Source: Aquiluna sp. (GTDB taxonomy: Bacteria; Actinomycetota; Actinomycetes; Actinomycetales; Microbacteriaceae). Taken from it: a stretch of 6,508 bases of DNA. The stretch is from the NCBI GenBank assembly GCA_016780945.1, contig JADHKY010000062.1, positions 1 to 6,508 of the forward strand, given 5' to 3'. The notes under the pieces were generated by a model, which saw only the letters and a list, made by a program, of their open reading frames with translations, was not told the DNA's origin and ran no database searches. This document shows, one piece after another, positions 4,304 through 6,508 of this stretch (position 1 is its first letter; every line of letters begins with the position of its first letter). Position numbers and translations under genes: made by a program.

Positions 4304-6508
4304 CAGCTGCCCAACCCTGATGTAGTTGGAATTGTTGATGTCATTTAGCTCAGCAAGAGCTGAAGAGCGAACCCCAAACTTTCTTGCAATCCCCCACAAC
4401 GTGTCTCCGGATTGCACGCGGTAGGTGACAATCTCCGGTTCTGGTTCGGGTTCTGGCTCTGGCTCTGGAGCTGCGTCAACGCCCAGTGGGATTCTTAGCA
4501 GCTGCCCGACCCTGATGTAGTTGGGGTTGGAAATCGAGTTGTACTCCTGAATGGCAGCGGGAGAAACTCCAAACTTGTAGCCAATGCGAAGCATTGTGTC
4601 TCCCGACTGCACCCGATACTCAACCACAGATGGCTGCGGTTCTGGTTCTGGCTCGGGAGTCGGCTCGGGCTCTGGCTCTGGTGTTGGCTCTGGCTCAGGC
4701 TCCGCTTCGATTGCCTGGCCACCGGGAATCTTCAGTAGCTGCCCGACCCGGATCAGGTTGGGGTTCGAAATGCCATTGAGGGCCTGAAGGCTTGAGACGC
4801 TGACCGAGAACCTTGCTGCAATCTTGTTCATGGTGTCGCCTGGAGCCACCCGATATTCGCTTGGAACCTCTGGAGCTGGTTCTGGCTCAGGCTCAGGTGT
4901 TGGTTCAGGAGTTGGCTCAGGCTCAGGTGTTGGTGCTGGAGCAGGTGCCGGAGCAGGTGAAGGGCTCTGCTCTGGAGCTGGCTCAGGAATACTTCCACCG
5001 AATGTCAGCTGACCGAAGTCGCCGGTTGGAAGTGGGGTCGTTGAAGCAAGCTGAACCTCGTTGGGAGCCTTCGAACCGAGTGGGATCTTTGAGCTGAAGT
5101 AGCTTGTCGCCTGGACATACCCCGGTCCATCGCCCCTTAGAGAGGCGAAGTGAGTCCAGTTAGAGATTCTTAGCTTCTTACCATCTTGGATGAAGTAAAG
5201 AAGTCCACGTGAGTCTCTGATGAACTGTCCAACAGCGCGCGATGACAGCTCTAGGGCGCTACAGGTTGAGTTATCGAGCGGGTAGGCAGTGCCGGGGAAG
5301 TGGCTAGCTGCCTCTGCCGAAATCGGGTAGAGCACACCGCCATCGAGCAGGTAGGTCTCGGCATTGCACTGAACCTTGATTGAGTTGAAGCCAGTTCTAG
5401 TCTCTAACTTGCCCAGCTCGCTCTTGGTGAAGGTGAAGGTCTTGGAGTCTGAGACGCTCTTAGCCTGCGAGGAGGAGGCCAGTTGAATCTTGCTGGTTAG
5501 GCCATCCACCAGGTAGAGAGTCGAGCTGCCAGCTGCCTTGACTATTGAGCCCGGAGCCATTGCAAGGCCAACGCTCTCAACCGTGTTGATTGCAGATTGC
5601 GGCAGGATGACGGTGCTTGGCTGGTCAATGAGACCCAAGAACCTGTTCGTCATGTCGGCGGTAGTGGAGATTCTGCGCTCTGCAGCGTCCACGAAGTAGG
5701 CGAGTTTGTTGCCCTCCGAGGTCACAACAGCTGGGGTCGCAAGCTCGGCTTCGACTGTTGGGAAGGCGTCAATCAAGCTCTGCGTCAGCGGCACCACATA
5801 GTCAGTCCACTCGGCAGGGTCAGTGACCTTCAGCTTGCCCTCGGCTGTAATCACGTAGGTATCGCCGGCTGGGCTTGAAACGAAGCCGCGAATTGTCTCT
5901 GGATGCATGGTTGAGGCAACCGCCTGCAACTCCATGGTCACACCGGTCTGGGTAAACCAGCGCGAGAGGTTAGTTGCCCCCAGCAGGCTGGCCACAAACC
6001 GATAGGTCTTGCCTCCGGAGGCAATGAGCATGTCATTGGTTCCGGTTAGGCCAAACATCACAAGCTCTGACGCCAGGGCGCTTCCTGGTTGAACGGTGGT
6101 GATTTGCTCGATGGTCATCGAGACCGTTGCTGAGTTTTCTGCTCCGACCGTGCTCAGTGCCAGAGGGTCAACGACCACTCGTGAGCTTGCGTTTTCAATC
6201 CAATACCGGGTTCCATCTGGCTGCTCAATGAGCCTGGAGAGCACTCCCCCATCTTGGAACTGGGTGAGCTGGAGTGAGGTGAGGCCAACTGCCAGGTTGC
6301 AGTCCTGGCCAAACTGATTAGCTACCTGGCAGTCATTGATTGCGTACTTATGCGAGTCGACTAAAAGGTAGCGCTGCTGGGTGCTCAGATCTATTGCAAT
6401 CTGGCCCATGTCCCCGGAGCTTTCAAAGCTGTCGAGGTAAGGCTGAGAAATCTCGCCGAGTGGTCCAAGTGGGGCAAGAGAAGCCAAAACTCGTGCGTCT
6501 GTAACGCG
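4286..6508 (-). CDS. Repeat-rich surface protein with three C-terminal LysM domains (5' end off window)
   Basis: The frame is open to the right edge; 740 residues are visible and the true start is outside. Numbering from the edge, residues about 30-480 hold some eight copies of a degenerate repeat built on x-Tyr-hydrophobic-x-x-Asp/Gly-x-Lys/Arg-x-x-Ile/Val-Ser. A Pro-Glu/Ala linker at 508-550 leads to LysM domains at 551-595, 630-674 and 695-740, the last ending at the C terminus (QIPS). Each LysM opens YRV-x-x-GDT and closes IRVGQLL-x-IP. LysM binds the GlcNAc-containing glycan of peptidoglycan, so the protein should be exported and wall-anchored. The only four cysteines (60, 70, 381, 416) form two plausible close pairs, consistent with disulfides outside the cell. 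No catalytic domain is visible; a hydrolase or other enzyme could lie in the missing N terminus. It stops with TGA at 4288-4286 inside the 3' end of galE. Confidence 0.88.
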   Translation of the reverse strand, partial: RVTDARVLASLAPLGPLGEISQPYLDSFESSGDMGQIAIDLSTQQRYLLVDSHKYAINDCQVANQFGQDCNLAVGLTSLQLTQFQDGGVLSRLIEQPDGTRYWIENASSRVVVDPLALSTVGAENSATVSMTIEQITTVQPGSALASELVMFGLTGTNDMLIASGGKTYRFVASLLGATNLSRWFTQTGVTMELQAVASTMHPETIRGFVSSPAGDTYVITAEGKLKVTDPAEWTDYVVPLTQSLIDAFPTVEAELATPAVVTSEGNKLAYFVDAAERRISTTADMTNRFLGLIDQPSTVILPQSAINTVESVGLAMAPGSIVKAAGSSTLYLVDGLTSKIQLASSSQAKSVSDSKTFTFTKSELGKLETRTGFNSIKVQCNAETYLLDGGVLYPISAEAASHFPGTAYPLDNSTCSALELSSRAVGQFIRDSRGLLYFIQDGKKLRISNWTHFASLRGDGPGYVQATSYFSSKIPLGSKAPNEVQLASTTPLPTGDFGQLTFGGSIPEPAPEQSPSPAPAPAPAPTPEPEPTPEPTPEPEPEPAPEVPSEYRVAPGDTMNKIAARFSVSVSSLQALNGISNPNLIRVGQLLKIPGGQAIEAEPEPEPTPEPEPEPTPEPEPEPQPSVVEYRVQSGDTMLRIGYKFGVSPAAIQEYNSISNPNYIRVGQLLRIPLGVDAAPEPEPEPEPEPEIVTYRVQSGDTLWGIARKFGVRSSALAELNDINNSNYIRVGQLLQIPS
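4301..4329. repeat. 29-bp LysM-end direct repeat, copy A
   Basis: Matches copy B at 4496-4524 at 28 of 29 positions in direct orientation and the more diverged copy at 4733-4761 less well. On the minus strand it encodes the SNYIRVGQLL end of LysM 3; its first three bases on the plus strand are the TAG stop codon of galE. Confidence 0.85.
4427..4486 (-). repeat. Pro-Glu linker between LysM 2 and LysM 3
   Basis: Encodes 20 residues, APEPEPEPEPEPEPE plus flanks. It is the shortest of the three linkers, which run 43, 34 and 20 residues from N to C terminus. Confidence 0.8.
4496..4524. repeat. 29-bp LysM-end direct repeat, copy B
   Basis: Direct repeat of 4301-4329 with one mismatch (G for A at 4508). 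It encodes the PNYIRVGQLL end of LysM 2. The offset from copy A is 195 bp, exactly 65 codons, so exchange between the copies would stay in frame. Confidence 0.85.
4622..4723 (-). repeat. Pro-Glu linker between LysM 1 and LysM 2
   Basis: Encodes 34 residues, mainly EPEPEPTPEPEPEPTPEP, from hexamer repeats of the GGCTCT/GGTTCT kind. Strongly acidic and disordered, it keeps the two LysM domains apart. Confidence 0.8.
4733..4761. repeat. Diverged LysM-end direct repeat, copy C
   Basis: Aligns with copy B at 23 of 29 positions and encodes the PNLIRVGQLL end of LysM 1. It is offset from copy B by 237 bp (79 codons). Its greater divergence suggests that LysM 2 and 3 arose from the more recent duplication or have been homogenised. 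Confidence 0.7.
4859..4987 (-). repeat. Pro-Glu/Pro-Ala linker before LysM 1
   Basis: Encodes 43 residues made almost only of Pro, Glu, Ala, Thr and Ser (PAPAPAPAPTPEPEPTPE and similar) from tandem GGCTCA/GGTTCT/GGTGCT-type hexamers on the plus strand. It would form a stiff, extended, acidic spacer between the repeat region and the wall-binding domains. Such hexamer arrays can change copy number by slippage. Confidence 0.8.
5078..6412 (-). repeat. Eight-copy degenerate protein repeat in the surface protein
   Basis: Within the visible 740 residues the conserved Tyr recurs at 47, 102, 169, 218, 271, 332, 386 and 438, spaced 49 to 67 residues apart. The cores are RYLLVDSHKYAI, RYWIENASSRVVV, TYRFVA, TYVITAEGKLKVT, AYFVDAAERRIS, LYLVDGLTSKIQL, TYLLDGGVLYPIS and LYFIQDGKKLRIS. 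Most are preceded 8-12 residues earlier by a short hydrophobic strand, often after Gly (GQI, GFV, GSIV, GQFI). Copies 3 and 6 fit least well. The pattern resembles the xY-x-V-x-DGKKR-x-IPS repeats of many bacterial surface proteins; I cannot name a database family. The period would suit small beta units, perhaps propeller blades, which is inference. Confidence 0.6.

Noticed and set aside
4303..4310. GCAGCTGC palindrome as a terminator for galE
   Set aside because: Eight bases with no loop and no T-run, and it is part of the LysM coding repeat; it recurs in copy B for coding reasons.
4584..5097. Plus-strand open frames reading Gly-Ser-Gly-Val repeats or Leu-Ala-Gln repeats opposite the LysM gene
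   Set aside because: They are the reverse-strand reading of the Pro-Glu hexamer repeats; low complexity, no ribosome site, and the LysM domains prove the minus strand is coding.
6485..6487. TTG at 6487 as the true start of the LysM protein
   Set aside because: The frame continues open to the window edge and the protein there has no signal peptide, which a LysM surface protein needs; the start must lie outside.
1..6508. CRISPR array, tRNA, rRNA, insertion sequence or phage genes
   Set aside because: No regularly spaced identical repeats, cloverleaf, transposase motifs or terminal inverted repeats were seen; nearly all bases are accounted for by five coding regions and one 122-bp control region.

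Overview
The window comes from an actinobacterium. A WhiB-type iron-sulfur regulator is found essentially only in Actinobacteria and their phages. GTG starts, moderately high GC by eye and very tight gene packing all fit. The order whiB, large membrane GT2 glycosyltransferase, signal-peptide protein is one I associate with Micrococcales, especially Microbacteriaceae. A small-genome freshwater lineage is possible, but that is a guess from compactness alone.

Layout. Positions 1-3233 are a minus-strand operon read right to left. It starts with a WhiB2/WhmD-like regulator at 3233-2925. An 865-residue glycosyltransferase fused to a polytopic membrane region follows (2918-321). Last is the first 108 residues of an exported protein, probably DUF5719-like, which runs off the left edge (324-1). 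The first gap is 6 bp and the second junction is an ATGA overlap. Positions 3234-3355 are a 122-bp divergent control region: a good sigma70-like promoter for the whiB operon, TGTAA/TTACA inverted repeats over its -10, and weaker candidate promoters for the rightward gene. Positions 3356-4303 encode a UDP-glucose 4-epimerase (GalE-like SDR). Positions 6508-4286 encode, on the minus strand, the C-terminal 740 residues of a large surface protein. It has about eight copies of a 50-65-residue repeat, then three LysM domains separated by Pro-Glu linkers; its N terminus lies off the right edge. Its last 18 bp overlap the galE 3' end tail to tail.

Together the genes point to cell-envelope work. GalE would supply UDP-galactose, the GT2/membrane protein would build or export a surface glycan, the exported proteins act outside the membrane, and the LysM protein would hold peptidoglycan. 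The WhiB2-like regulator, linked to septation in relatives, heads the glycosyltransferase operon. There is no sign of a mobile element, CRISPR array, RNA gene or dedicated defence system. No gene-free stretch exceeds 122 bp. The least ordinary item is the repeat-plus-LysM surface protein and its nearly identical LysM-end DNA repeats, one of which contains the galE stop codon.
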